The notes below the pieces were generated by a model. The model was not told the DNA's origin and did not search any database. It was given only the letters and a program-made list of their open reading frames with translations. From NCBI GenBank assembly GCA_016194585.1, contig JACQBG010000020.1:26790-90789 (forward strand): DNA of 64,000 nt, read 5' to 3'. Of this stretch, positions 37,104 to 45,857 are shown piece by piece (positions within the stretch are counted from its first letter, which is position 1; each line of letters begins with the position of its first letter). The translations under genes and the position numbers were made by a program. The DNA comes from Gemmatimonadota bacterium (GTDB lineage Bacteria > Gemmatimonadota > Gemmatimonadetes > Gemmatimonadales > Gemmatimonadaceae).

Positions 37104-37379
37104 ATGACGATGTATCCGCTTCTGCAGGCCGCGGCCGAGTACAACAAGTTCTATCAGGGTGGGTGGGCGATGATGGGTGCCGGCATCGGCGCCGGTCTCG
37201 CGATCATCGGCGCCGGGCTCGGCATCGGCCGCGTCGGCGGCCAGGCCGTCGAAGGGATGGCGCGCCAGCCGGAAGTCGCGGCCCGCATCCAGACGGCCGC
37301 GCTGATCTTCGCGGCGTTCATCGAAGGCGCCGCGCTGTTCGCGGTCGTCGTGGCGTTCGCGATCCAGGGCAAGTTCTAG
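37104..37379 (+). CDS. atpE: ATP synthase F0 subunit c
   Basis: The c-ring proteolipid, 91 residues from ATG 37104, chosen because GGAG (37094-37097) lies 6 bases upstream; neighbouring ATGs at 37098 and 37110 are poorer. Helix 1 has the GAGIGAGLAIIGAGLGIG glycine pattern, the polar loop is ARQPE, and the ion-binding Glu is in AAFIEGAALF. The glutamine and serine/threonine that mark sodium-binding rings are absent (Ile and Gly at those places), so proton coupling is expected. Confidence 0.95.
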   Translation: MTMYPLLQAAAEYNKFYQGGWAMMGAGIGAGLAIIGAGLGIGRVGGQAVEGMARQPEVAARIQTAALIFAAFIEGAALFAVVVAFAIQGKF

Positions 37380-37445
37380 TCGTTGGCCGGCGTGCGGCCC
37401 CGGGGCCGCGCGCCGGCGACACTCCCAACCCAGAAGGTCCTTCCG

Positions 37446-38021
37446 ATGCGTTCGATGTTCTCCCGCGCCGCCGCGCTGCTCGTGATCGCCACGCCGCTCC
37501 TCGCCCAGGAGGGCGCCGAGGCGGCGAAGCCGAACCTGCTCAACCCGAACACGGGGTTGATGGTCTGGACGCTGGCGATCTTCGCCGTCGTCTTCTTCGT
37601 GCTCAGCAAGTACGCCTTCGGCCCGATCACCGCGGCCGTGCGGGCGCGCGAGCAGGCGCTCGAGGCGGCCATCGCCGCGGCGCAGGCCGACCGTGACGAG
37701 GCGGCGAAGCTCCTCGAGCACCATCGCCTGCAGATCGAGGCGGCGCGCGGCGAGGCGCAGCAGCTGATCGCCGACGGGCGCAAGACGGCCGAGTCGATGA
37801 AGGCCGACATGCTCGAGTCGACGAAGCAGGCGCAGGACGCGATGATGGAGCGGGCGCGCCGCGACATCGAGAGCGAGAAGACGAACGCGATCGCCGAGCT
37901 GCGGCGCGAGGCGATCGACCTGGCGCTGGCCGGCGCGAGCCGGGTGATCGAGCAGAACCTCGACAACGCGCAGAACCGGAAGCTCGTCGAGAGCTACCTC
38001 GCCTCGATCGGGACGCGCTGA
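37446..38021 (+). CDS. atpF: ATP synthase F0 subunit b
   Basis: A 191-residue peripheral-stalk subunit. ATG 37446 opens a hydrophobic signal-like stretch (RAAALLVIATPLLAQ) before the usual single TM helix (MVWTLAIFAVVFFVLSKYAF, residues 39-58) and a long charged coiled coil. As in subunit a, an extra N-terminal leader is present. The stop overlaps the atpH start by one base (TGATG). Confidence 0.93.
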   Translation: MRSMFSRAAALLVIATPLLAQEGAEAAKPNLLNPNTGLMVWTLAIFAVVFFVLSKYAFGPITAAVRAREQALEAAIAAAQADRDEAAKLLEHHRLQIEAARGEAQQLIADGRKTAESMKADMLESTKQAQDAMMERARRDIESEKTNAIAELRREAIDLALAGASRVIEQNLDNAQNRKLVESYLASIGTR

Positions 38022-38560
38022 TGCGCGACGAGTCGATCGCCCGCAACTACGCCGACGTGCTGCTCACGCTGGCGCGCCAGGCGAACGCCACCGACGAGTG
38101 GGCGGGGATCATCCACGCCATCGCGGGCGCGGTGGAGCAGGACCGCACGCTGCAGCTGTTCCTCGCCGCGCCGCAGGTGAGCGAGGAGGCGAAGATCGCG
38201 ATGCTCGGGCGTGGGCTCGAGGGGAAGGTGCCGAAGCCGTTCATCCGCTTCCTCCAGAAGCTCGTCATGAACCGCCGGCAGACGCTCATCCCGGAGATCG
38301 CGACGGCCTACGGCGACCTGCTCGACGCCGCCGAAGGGCGGGTCCACGCACGGGTGACGGTGAGTCGCGAGACGACGGACGCCGACGTGCAGGCGATGAC
38401 GGCGTCGCTCTCGAAGGCGCTCGGCAAGTCGGTGGTGCCGCACGTGACGGTGAACCCGAAGATCCTCGGCGGCGTGGTGGTACGCGTCGGCGACACGGTG
38501 ATGGACGGGAGCGTGAAGCGGCGGTTGGAGAAGCTGCGGGGGCAGATGGCGGGGCGGTGA
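38021..38560 (+). CDS. atpH: ATP synthase F1 subunit delta
   Basis: A 179-residue OSCP/delta subunit linking the b stalk to the F1 head. The N-terminal helical bundle (IARNYADVLLTLARQ, PKPFIRFLQKLVMNRR) and the C-terminal motif ILGGVVVRVGDTVMDGSVKRRLEKL are typical. It is the last ATP synthase gene here; atpA, G, D and C are not downstream. Confidence 0.94.
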   Translation: MRDESIARNYADVLLTLARQANATDEWAGIIHAIAGAVEQDRTLQLFLAAPQVSEEAKIAMLGRGLEGKVPKPFIRFLQKLVMNRRQTLIPEIATAYGDLLDAAEGRVHARVTVSRETTDADVQAMTASLSKALGKSVVPHVTVNPKILGGVVVRVGDTVMDGSVKRRLEKLRGQMAGR

Positions 38561-38591
38561 GCGGTTCACCCGCGCCGGTAGTGGTGCCACG

Positions 38592-38620
38592 GGGTCGCCG
38601 ATCGGCGGCCCTGTTTCGTT
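38592..38620 (+). terminator. Putative terminator after atpH
   Basis: An 8-bp stem GGGTCGCC / GGCGGCCC (one G-U pair) with loop GATC, followed by TGTTTCGTT. It would close the F0 operon before the ferredoxin gene. Confidence 0.45.
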
Positions 38621-38675
38621 CCACCCGGCGCGCGCTGCCTAGTATTCGGTCGCGCCGACCTGCAATTTGACGGCG

Positions 38676-39248
38676 ATGGCCGACAATCCCCTCGACCGCC
38701 GCGGGTTCTTCGCGCAAGGCTTCCGCCAGCTGATCTCGAAAGCGGCGGAGGTCGTGGGGGAGCGCGTGTCGGGGGGCGACCACGTGCGCCCGCCGGGCGC
38801 GATCGCCGAGGCGGCGTTCCTCGCCGCGTGCACGCGGTGCGGCGAGTGCGAGAAGGCGTGTCCCGTGCAGGCCATCCGGCCGCTCGGAACGGAGTACGGA
38901 TTCGCCGCGGGCACGCCCGCGCTGCGGCTCGACCTGCAGGCCTGCGCGATGTGCGTGGACATCGCCTGCGCGCGTTCCTGTCCGACGCCGGCGCTCGACG
39001 TGCCGGCGAGCTGGCGCGACGTGCGGATCGCGCGGATCACCATCGACGAGGAGCGGTGCGTGACGTGGCGCGGCGTGTCGTGCGGCGTCTGCGCGCGCGT
39101 GTGCCCGGCGGGAGAGGACGCGTTGCGGATCGACGCGGCCGGCCACCCCGTGCTCGGCGCGGCGTGCACCGGGTGCGGGAGCTGCATCAACGCCTGCATC
39201 ACGAGTCCGAGTTCCATGCTGCATTCGCCCGTGGGGAGCAATCGATGA
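38676..39248 (+). CDS. Multi-cluster 4Fe-4S ferredoxin (NapF/NapG/MauM-like)
   Basis: A 190-residue electron carrier with four cysteine motifs: CTRCGECEKACP, CAMCVDIACARSCP, CVTWRGVSCGVCARVCP and CTGCGSCINAC, enough for four 4Fe-4S clusters. The N-terminus has a twin-arginine-like DRRGFFAQGFRQL, but no long hydrophobic region follows, so it is likely cytoplasmic, as NapF is. No nitrate reductase genes are nearby. ATG 38676 is chosen; a TTG 9 bases earlier is possible. The stop overlaps the cupin start (ATGA), placing it at the head of the sugar operon. Confidence 0.85.
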   Translation: MADNPLDRRGFFAQGFRQLISKAAEVVGERVSGGDHVRPPGAIAEAAFLAACTRCGECEKACPVQAIRPLGTEYGFAAGTPALRLDLQACAMCVDIACARSCPTPALDVPASWRDVRIARITIDEERCVTWRGVSCGVCARVCPAGEDALRIDAAGHPVLGAACTGCGSCINACITSPSSMLHSPVGSNR

Positions 39249-39622
39249 GTGGAAAGACGGAAGTGCGGGTGGTCCAGAAGCCGTGGGGACACGAGACGAT
39301 CTGGGCGGTGACCGACCAGTACGTGGGGAAGGTGCTGCACATCAAGGCGGGGGAGTCGCTCTCGCTGCAGTATCACGAGATGAAGGACGAGACGATCCAC
39401 GTGCTGCGTGGCGAGATGATCTACCGGGTGGGTGACGCGCCGGGGGCGCCGTTGCGCGAGGTGGTGTTGCGCGAAGGGGAGAGCTACCGCAACGAGCCCG
39501 GGCACGTGCACCAGATGCAGGCGGTGACCGATTGCGACCTGCTCGAGGCGAGCACGCCGCAGCTCGACGACGTGGTGCGCCTCAAGGACCGCTACGGCCG
39601 CGAAGGGACGAAGGCGCCCTGA
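39245..39622 (+). CDS. Cupin protein, mannose-6-phosphate isomerase-like
   Basis: A 125-residue single-cupin protein. KPWGHETIWAVT at the start, LQYHEMKDETIHVLRGE (metal His/Glu set) and PGHVHQMQA follow the type II phosphomannose isomerase/cupin pattern. A role in sugar-phosphate isomerisation or binding is suggested by the adjacent nucleotidyltransferase genes, but the domain alone does not fix the activity. Confidence 0.78.
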   Translation: MSGKTEVRVVQKPWGHETIWAVTDQYVGKVLHIKAGESLSLQYHEMKDETIHVLRGEMIYRVGDAPGAPLREVVLREGESYRNEPGHVHQMQAVTDCDLLEASTPQLDDVVRLKDRYGREGTKAP

Positions 39623-39650
39623 GGGCGCGCCTCAACAATTGGAGCCGAAC

Positions 39651-40637
39651 GTGAAAGTGATCATCCCGCTCGCGGGGAAGGGGACGCGCCTCCGCCCGCA
39701 TACGCACACCGTGCCCAAGCCGATGCTCAAGGTGGCGGGGAAACCGGTGATGGACTACGTGCTCGACGACGTGCGCAAGCTGGGGAACGTCGACGAGGTC
39801 GTGTACATCACGGGGCACCTCAAGGAGGCGGTGGAGCGGCACGTGCACGCGTCGTATCCGGACATGCCGGCGACCTTCATCGAGCAGCGGGTGCAGGACG
39901 GCACGGCGGGGGCGGTGGCGCTCGCGGCGCCCCGCGTCGACGCGCCGGTGCTGATCATCTTCGTCGACACGATCTTCGACGCCGACCTCTCGATCGTGAA
40001 CACGAGCACGGACGACGGCATCATCTGGACGAAGGAGGTCGAGGACTACCAGCGCTTCGGCGTGGTGGTGACGGACGCCAACGGCCACATGACGAAGATC
40101 GTCGAGAAGCCGACCGAGCCGATCTCGAAGCGGGCGAACATCGGGCTGTACTACGTGCGCAACTGGCAGCTGCTGTACGAAGGGATCGCGCACGTGCTGA
40201 CGCAGCCGACGAACAAGGGGGAGTACTACCTCACCGACGCGTTCCAGTACATGATCGACCACGGCGCGAAGCTCAAGGTCGTGGACGTCGCCGGCTGGTA
40301 CGACGCCGGGAAGCTCGACACGCTGCTCGACACGAACCGGGTGATGCTCGGCCGCGGGCGGGCGCTGCGACCGGCGGAGCGGCCGGACGTGCGGATCACC
40401 GATCCCGTGCGCATCGAGGAGGGGGTGGTGCTCGAGCGATGCTCGGTGGGACCGAACGTGACGATCGGCACGGGGAGCGTGGTGCGCGACAGCACGCTGC
40501 GCGGCGTGATCGTCGGGGAGAAGAGCCGCGTCGAGCGGTGCACGCTGACCAACTCGATGATCGGCGATTCGGCGGTGATCGAGGCGTATCGCGGCGAAGT
40601 GAGCATCGGGGACCACAGCGAACTCCGGGGCGCGTGA
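39651..40637 (+). CDS. Sugar-1-phosphate nucleotidyltransferase
   Basis: A 328-residue NDP-sugar pyrophosphorylase. GTG 39651 is preferred to TTG 39639 because GGAG (39641-39644) is correctly spaced. IIPLAGKGTRLRPHT is the nucleotide loop and PKPMLKV follows. FVDTIFDAD holds the metal Asp, and IVEKPTEP with NIGLYYVRN are family marks. The C-terminal third has hexapeptide-like turns (VGPNVTIGTGSVVRDS, GVIVGEKSRVERCTL), a left-handed helix as in GlmU or RmlA-long types. Sugar and nucleotide specificity unknown. Confidence 0.88.
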   Translation: MKVIIPLAGKGTRLRPHTHTVPKPMLKVAGKPVMDYVLDDVRKLGNVDEVVYITGHLKEAVERHVHASYPDMPATFIEQRVQDGTAGAVALAAPRVDAPVLIIFVDTIFDADLSIVNTSTDDGIIWTKEVEDYQRFGVVVTDANGHMTKIVEKPTEPISKRANIGLYYVRNWQLLYEGIAHVLTQPTNKGEYYLTDAFQYMIDHGAKLKVVDVAGWYDAGKLDTLLDTNRVMLGRGRALRPAERPDVRITDPVRIEEGVVLERCSVGPNVTIGTGSVVRDSTLRGVIVGEKSRVERCTLTNSMIGDSAVIEAYRGEVSIGDHSELRGA

Positions 40638-40638
40638 G

Positions 40639-42009
40639 ATGAGCGATCTGTCGAGAAGGGACCTGTTGAAGGGCGCGGCGCTCGCGGGCGCCGCGTTCGC
40701 GGCGTCGGGACCGTTCACACCGGCGATCGCCGAGGGAGTGGACGCGGTGCATCACCCCGACCAGGCGCCGGCCGCCCCGGCGGGGCGGAAGAGCATGCAC
40801 CGCGTGCCGTTCGAGCGGCACGAGACGGTGCGGTTCGGCATCGTCGGCACGGGGCTGCGCGGCCGTTCGGTGCTGCACGAGCTGCTGGCGATCGAGGGGG
40901 TGCGGATCGTCGCGCTGTGCGACGTCGTCCCCGAGAAGGCGCAGATCGCGGCGAAGATGGTGACCGACGCCGGGCAGCCGGCGCCGGAATTGTATACAAA
41001 TGGGGAGCACGGCTTCGAGCAGCTCGTCGCGCGCGACGACATCGACTTCGTGTACACGGCCACGCCGTGGGAGTGGCACGTGCCGGTGATGCTCGCCGCG
41101 CTGCATCACGGGAAGCATTGCGGAAGCGAGTGCCCGATCGGTTCGACGCTGAAGGACCTGTGGGCCCTCGTCGACGCGAGCGAACGCGCGCGCAAGCACT
41201 GCCTGCACCTCGAGAACTGCAACTACGGCTACACCGAGATGCTGGTGAACCGGATGGTGCACGAGGGGGTGTTCGGCGACGTGCTGCATGCCGAGGCGGC
41301 GTACCTGCACGACCTGCGCGAGATCCTCTTCGAGGACCGCGACGAAGGATTGTGGCGGCGGGCGTGGCACACGCGGGCGAACGCGAACCTGTACCCCACG
41401 CACGGCCTCGGGCCGGTGAGCTGGTACCTCGACGTGCACAACGGCGACCGGTTCGACCACATGGTGAGCATGAGCTCGCAGCACCTCGGCCTCGAGGCGT
41501 GGCGCGCCGAGCAGGTCACCGACCGGTCGAACCCGAAGTGGAAGGAGCGGTACATCACCGGCGATCTCAACACGAGCATCCTCAAGACCGTGCAGGGGAA
41601 GACGGTGATGCTGCAGCACGACGTGTCGAACCCGCGGCCGTATTCGCGGCACAACCGGGTGATGGGGACGAAGGGGACGTTCGAGGACTATCCGCCGCGC
41701 ATCTACCTCGAGGGGATGAAGGGTGGGGAGCGGTGGAATGGGATCGACGAGTTCAAGGCGAAGTTCGAACACCCGCTCTGGACGAAGCTCGGCGAGCGGG
41801 CGCGGACGGGGGGGCACGGCGGGATGGACTTCGTGATGGCGTACCGGCTCGTGGAATGCCTGCACGAGGGGATCGCGCCGGACTACGACGTGTACGACGC
41901 GGCGGCGTGGAGCGCGCCATTCCCGCTCTCGGAGATGAGCGTCGCCAAGGGGAGCGCGCCGATGAAGTTCCCGGATTTCACGCGGGGTGATTGGAAGAAG
42001 CGCGGGTGA
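40639..42009 (+). CDS. GH109-type NAD-dependent glycosidase (Gfo/Idh/MocA fold), Tat-exported
   Basis: A 456-residue protein with a twin-arginine signal (SRRDLLKGAALAGAAFAASG). It has a Rossmann NAD site (FGIVGTGLRGR) and the Gfo/Idh/MocA body. YPTHGLGPVSWYLDVHNGD, MVSMSSQHLGLEAW and HDVSNPRPYSRHN are features I associate with GH109, the alpha-N-acetylgalactosaminidase family that uses NAD in a redox-assisted hydrolysis. Export by Tat with bound NAD fits. Direct neighbours are a sugar symporter and sugar activation genes. Substrate could be another alpha-linked amino sugar. Confidence 0.82.
   Translation: MSDLSRRDLLKGAALAGAAFAASGPFTPAIAEGVDAVHHPDQAPAAPAGRKSMHRVPFERHETVRFGIVGTGLRGRSVLHELLAIEGVRIVALCDVVPEKAQIAAKMVTDAGQPAPELYTNGEHGFEQLVARDDIDFVYTATPWEWHVPVMLAALHHGKHCGSECPIGSTLKDLWALVDASERARKHCLHLENCNYGYTEMLVNRMVHEGVFGDVLHAEAAYLHDLREILFEDRDEGLWRRAWHTRANANLYPTHGLGPVSWYLDVHNGDRFDHMVSMSSQHLGLEAWRAEQVTDRSNPKWKERYITGDLNTSILKTVQGKTVMLQHDVSNPRPYSRHNRVMGTKGTFEDYPPRIYLEGMKGGERWNGIDEFKAKFEHPLWTKLGERARTGGHGGMDFVMAYRLVECLHEGIAPDYDVYDAAAWSAPFPLSEMSVAKGSAPMKFPDFTRGDWKKRG
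40990..41005. other. TTGTATACAAATGGGG motif, copy 1
   Basis: A 16-base sequence inside the GH109 gene that recurs exactly at 53967-53982. It starts with the palindrome TTGTATACAA, which fits the FadR-type GntR operator pattern (TNGTNNNACNA). Its AT-rich core stands out in this GC-rich DNA. Confidence 0.5.
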
Positions 42010-43823
42010 ACGCTCTCTTCGCGCAGACGGCCGCGACCGCCGCTCCGGCGACCGGTTTCCATTTCGCGACCGTCGACTGGGTCATCATCGGGACGTCGAT
42101 CGCGGTGAGCTTCCTGCCGGCGCTGTTCTTCTGGCGGCGGGCGAGTTCGGGGACCGGCGAGTTCTTCACGGCGGGGCGGGCGGCGCCGTGGTGGCTCGTC
42201 GGCATCTCGATGGTGGCGACGACGTTCAGCACCGACACGCCGAACCTCGTCACCAACATGGTGCGCGAGCGCGGGGTGAGCGAGAACTGGCTCTGGTGGT
42301 CGTTCCTGCTCACCGGGATGATGACGGTGTTCTTCTACGCGCGGCTCTGGCGCCGCAGCGGGGTGCTCACCGACCTCGAGTTCTACGAGATCCGCTATTC
42401 GGGGCGGCCGGCGACGCTGCTCCGCGGATTCCGCGCCGTGTACCTCGGATTGTTCTTCAACTGCGTCATCATGGCGACGGTGAACCTCGCCGCGGCGAAG
42501 ATCGGCAACGTCGTGCTCGGCTGGCCGATGGAGCGCACGCTCGTGGTGTGCGCGGTGATGACGATCTTCTTCGCCTCGGTGAGCGGGCTGTGGGGGGTGC
42601 TGGTGACGGACTCCATCCAGTTCGGGATCACGATGACGGGGACGTTCGCCGTGGCGTATTTCGCGCTGCAGCAGCCGCAGGTGGGCGGACTGGCGGGACT
42701 GATCACCAAGGTGCCGGCGCGCACGCTCGCCCTGCTCCCCGATTTCGGCGACTGGACGGTGGCGGCGACGGTGTTCGTGATCCCGCTCACCGTGCAATGG
42801 TGGAGCGTGTGGTATCCCGGCGCCGAGCCGGGGGGCGGGAGCTACATCGCGCAGCGCATGCTCGCCAGCAAGACGGAGAAGGACGCCGTGGTCGGCACGC
42901 TGCTCTTCAACGTGATGCACTACGCGCTGCGGCCGTGGCCGTGGATCATCGTCGCGCTCGCGTCGACGCTCGTCTATCCGCAGCTCACCGACATCGCGTC
43001 GGCGATGCCGTACGTGAGTCCGTCGCTGATCGGCAACGACCTCGCCTATCCGGCGATGATGAAGTTCCTGCCGGCGGGGTTCCTCGGGCTCGTCGTGGCC
43101 GGCACGCTCGCGGCGTACCGCTCGACGATCGAGACGCACCTCAACTGGGGGACGAGCTACCTCGTGCACGACTTCTACCGGCGGTTCCTGCGCCCGGGGA
43201 AGAGCGAGAAGCACTACGTACTGGCAGGGCGCCTCACGACGGCGGCGCTGATGGTCTGCGCCGCGCTGATGACGTACGCGCTCGGCACGGCGAAGGAGGC
43301 GTTCGACCTCATCCTCTCGATCGGCGCCGGCACGGGGTTGCTCTACCTGCTGCGCTGGTTCTGGTGGCGGGTGAGCGCGTGGAGCGAGATCGCGGCGATG
43401 GCGAGTTCGTTCATCGTGGCGCTCGGGTTCTTCATCGCGCGGAAGAACGGCGTGGAGGTGGCGAGCCACGTGTCGCTGTTGGTGACGGTGGCCACGACGA
43501 CGGTCGTGTGGCTCGTGACGACGATGCTCGCCCCGCCGGCCGACCATGCCACCCTCGAGCGGTTCTACAAGCTCGTCCGGCCGTCCGGCCCCGGGTGGAA
43601 GCCCGTGGCCGCGACGAGCGGCGTGCAGCCCGCGGGCGACTCGATCGCGCAGTCGATCCTCGCGTGGGTGCTCGGCTGCACCTTCGTCTACTCGGGGCTG
43701 TTCGGCACGGGAAGCCTGCTGTACGGGCGGATGCCGCAGTTCGCCCTGTTCCTGGGCGCGTTCCTGGCGAGCGGTTTCTGGTTGTCGCGCGTGCTCAGCG
43801 GATTCTGGGCGAAAGAGGGGTGA
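42006..43823 (+). CDS. Sodium:solute symporter (SSS family)
   Basis: A 605-residue transporter with about 14 TM helices. GTG 42006 overlaps the GH109 stop as GTGA. Family features: FFTAGRAAPWWLVGISMVAT-type entry in TM2 (STDTPN substrate loop), DLEFYEIRYSG and TDSIQFGITMTGTF. Its place between an exported glycosidase and sugar-activating enzymes suggests import of the released sugar, coupled to sodium. One base separates it from the next gene. Confidence 0.9.
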   Translation: MNALFAQTAATAAPATGFHFATVDWVIIGTSIAVSFLPALFFWRRASSGTGEFFTAGRAAPWWLVGISMVATTFSTDTPNLVTNMVRERGVSENWLWWSFLLTGMMTVFFYARLWRRSGVLTDLEFYEIRYSGRPATLLRGFRAVYLGLFFNCVIMATVNLAAAKIGNVVLGWPMERTLVVCAVMTIFFASVSGLWGVLVTDSIQFGITMTGTFAVAYFALQQPQVGGLAGLITKVPARTLALLPDFGDWTVAATVFVIPLTVQWWSVWYPGAEPGGGSYIAQRMLASKTEKDAVVGTLLFNVMHYALRPWPWIIVALASTLVYPQLTDIASAMPYVSPSLIGNDLAYPAMMKFLPAGFLGLVVAGTLAAYRSTIETHLNWGTSYLVHDFYRRFLRPGKSEKHYVLAGRLTTAALMVCAALMTYALGTAKEAFDLILSIGAGTGLLYLLRWFWWRVSAWSEIAAMASSFIVALGFFIARKNGVEVASHVSLLVTVATTTVVWLVTTMLAPPADHATLERFYKLVRPSGPGWKPVAATSGVQPAGDSIAQSILAWVLGCTFVYSGLFGTGSLLYGRMPQFALFLGAFLASGFWLSRVLSGFWAKEG

Positions 43824-43824
43824 C

Positions 43825-44649
43825 GTGACGGCGGCGACGACGCAGGCGGTGATCCTCGCGCGTGGGCTGGGCACGCGGATGCGGAAGCCATCCGGCGGGA
43901 GCGGCGCGCTGACGGAGGCGCAGCAGCGCGCCGCGGAGCAGGGGATGAAGGGGATGATGCCGATCGGGCGCCCCTTCCTCGACTACGTGCTGTCGTCGCT
44001 CGCCGACGGCGGGATCACCGACGTGACGCTGGTGATCGGCCCGGAGCACGGCGCGGCGCGCGAGTACTTCGAGGTCACGTCGCCGCCCGAGCGGGTGCGG
44101 GTACACTTCGCGACGCAGGCGGAGCCGCGCGGCACGGCCGATGCCGTCGCGGCCGCGAAGGGCGTCGTGCGCGACGCGCCCTTCCTCGTGCTCAACGCCG
44201 ACAATCTCTATTCGGCGGGCGCAGTCGCGGCGCTCTGCGCGATCGGCGGCGACGGACTCGCGGCGTACGAAGCCGACACCCTCGTGCGCGAGGGAGGGAT
44301 CGAGCCCGAGCGGGTGTTCAAGTTCGCGCTGCTCGACATCGGCAGCAACGACGTGCTGCGCGAGATCAAGGAGAAGCCGGCGGCCGACGATCCGCTCGCG
44401 CTGCGCGCGGAACGGTGGGTGTCGATGAACCTCTGGTCGTTCGCGCCGCACATCTTCGAGGCGTGCGCGCGGGTGAAGCCGTCGCCGCGGGGCGAGCTCG
44501 AGCTCCAGGACGCGGTCGCGATCGCGATGCGCGAGCTCGGCGCGACGTTCCATGTGGTGCGCCGCCGCGAGGGGGTGCTCGACCTGTCGAGCCGCGGCGA
44601 CGTGGCGCAGGTCGCCGCGCGACTCGCCGGCGTGGAGGCGCGCCCGTGA
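43825..44649 (+). CDS. Sugar nucleotidyltransferase, short form
   Basis: A 274-residue NTP-transferase-fold protein. GTG 43825 follows AGAGGGG. AVILARGLGTRMRKP is the nucleotide loop. A charged insertion (LTEAQQRAAEQGMKGMMPIG) stands where the canonical PKPM motif is expected. VLNADNLYSAG carries the metal Asp and IKEKPAADDP the Lys. No hexapeptide domain. It overlaps the kinase gene downstream, so it probably converts that kinase's sugar-1-phosphate into an NDP-sugar. Confidence 0.85.
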   Translation: MTAATTQAVILARGLGTRMRKPSGGSGALTEAQQRAAEQGMKGMMPIGRPFLDYVLSSLADGGITDVTLVIGPEHGAAREYFEVTSPPERVRVHFATQAEPRGTADAVAAAKGVVRDAPFLVLNADNLYSAGAVAALCAIGGDGLAAYEADTLVREGGIEPERVFKFALLDIGSNDVLREIKEKPAADDPLALRAERWVSMNLWSFAPHIFEACARVKPSPRGELELQDAVAIAMRELGATFHVVRRREGVLDLSSRGDVAQVAARLAGVEARP

Positions 44650-45857
44650 ACCGGGTGGACGCCGACACGCGCGCGTACGTCGTTCCCGGGCGGGTGGAGC
44701 TCGTCGGCAAGCACGTCGATTACGGCGGCGGCCGCTCGCTCACGTGCGCGGTCGACCGCGCGATCCGCGTGCGCGCGACGGCGCTCGGCGAGCCAGTGCT
44801 CAAGGTGGGGGACGGCGGGCGCCGCGGGCGCGTGGTGATGCCGCTCTCGGGCGACGCGCGCGCCGGTTGGCCGAAGTGGGGAACGTACGTGGCGGCGGTG
44901 GCGCGCCGGTTCGCCCGCGATTTCCCGCACGCACGACGCGGCGTGCAGGTGCGGCTGCGGAGCGACCTCCCGCCGTCGGCCGGGCTGAGCAGCTCGAGCG
45001 CGCTCATCGTCGCGCTCGGCACGGCGTTGGTGGACGCGAACCGCATGGACGAGGATCCCGCATGGCGCGCCGCCGTGCCCGACCTGCTCGCGCGGGCGGA
45101 GTACTTCGCGGCGATGGAGACGGGCGCGCCGTTCGGCGCGTTCCCCGGCGACGAGGGAGTGGGCGTGCGCGGCGGCGCGCAGGACCCGATCGCCATCGTC
45201 TGCGGGGCCGACCATGCGGCGACGCAGTTCAGCTACATCCCGGCGCGGATGGAACGCCGCGTGGCGTGGCCCGCGGAGATGGCGCTCGTGATCGGCGTGA
45301 GCGGGGTGAAAGCGACGAAGACGGGGAACGCGCGACGGCAATACAACCGCGCGAGCGATGCGATGCGCTGGATGGTGGGGCAGTGGAACGCCCAGACGCA
45401 GCGCCACGACCTGACGGTCGCCGCGGCGCTGGCGGCCGACACGGCGGCGAGCACGGTGTTCGAGCGGATCGCGCGCACGGGCGGCGACGGGTTCAAGTGC
45501 GAGATCATCGTGCCGGGGTTCGGCGACGCGCTCGGGCGATGCGACTACGACGCGCTCGGGCGCATCGTCGACCGGTCGCAGGAACTCGCCGAGCGGGCGC
45601 TCGGGAACCAGGTGCGCGAGACGATCCACCTGCAGCGGTCGGCGCGCACGCACGGCGCGGTGGCGGCGAGCGCGTTCGGGGCCGGGTTCGGCGGCGCGGT
45701 ATGGGCGATGGTGCGCGAGGCCGATGCGGTGGGCTTCCTCGAGGGGTGGCAGGCGTCGTACGAAGCGGCGTTCCCGCTGCGCGCGCCGAAGGCGCAGTGG
45801 CTGGTGACGCGCCCCGGCCCGCCGGCGCGGGAAGTGGCGCCGGGCGACGCAGCGTGA
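44646..45857 (+). CDS. GHMP kinase, divergent galactokinase-like
   Basis: A 403-residue GHMP-superfamily kinase. The N-terminal motif PGRVELVGKHVDYGGGRSL matches the galactokinase signature, but the Glu of GEHTDY is replaced by Lys (K22), changing the sugar pocket. The ATP loop LPPSAGLSSSSALIVA and the C-terminal AFGAGFGGAVWAMV are intact, so it should be catalytically active. Substrate is likely a galactose-like or N-acetylated hexose, phosphorylated at C1. GTG 44646 overlaps the nucleotidyltransferase stop, and its own stop overlaps the MFS start. Confidence 0.87.
   Translation: MNRVDADTRAYVVPGRVELVGKHVDYGGGRSLTCAVDRAIRVRATALGEPVLKVGDGGRRGRVVMPLSGDARAGWPKWGTYVAAVARRFARDFPHARRGVQVRLRSDLPPSAGLSSSSALIVALGTALVDANRMDEDPAWRAAVPDLLARAEYFAAMETGAPFGAFPGDEGVGVRGGAQDPIAIVCGADHAATQFSYIPARMERRVAWPAEMALVIGVSGVKATKTGNARRQYNRASDAMRWMVGQWNAQTQRHDLTVAAALAADTAASTVFERIARTGGDGFKCEIIVPGFGDALGRCDYDALGRIVDRSQELAERALGNQVRETIHLQRSARTHGAVAASAFGAGFGGAVWAMVREADAVGFLEGWQASYEAAFPLRAPKAQWLVTRPGPPAREVAPGDAA

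Noticed and set aside
38676..39248. Periplasmic nitrate reductase (nap) component
   Set aside because: The ferredoxin resembles NapF/NapG, but no napA, B, C or D genes are nearby and no Tat hydrophobic region follows the RR.
44646..45857. Calling the kinase galK
   Set aside because: The signature Glu is replaced by Lys and no other Leloir genes are present, so the symbol would overstate the evidence.
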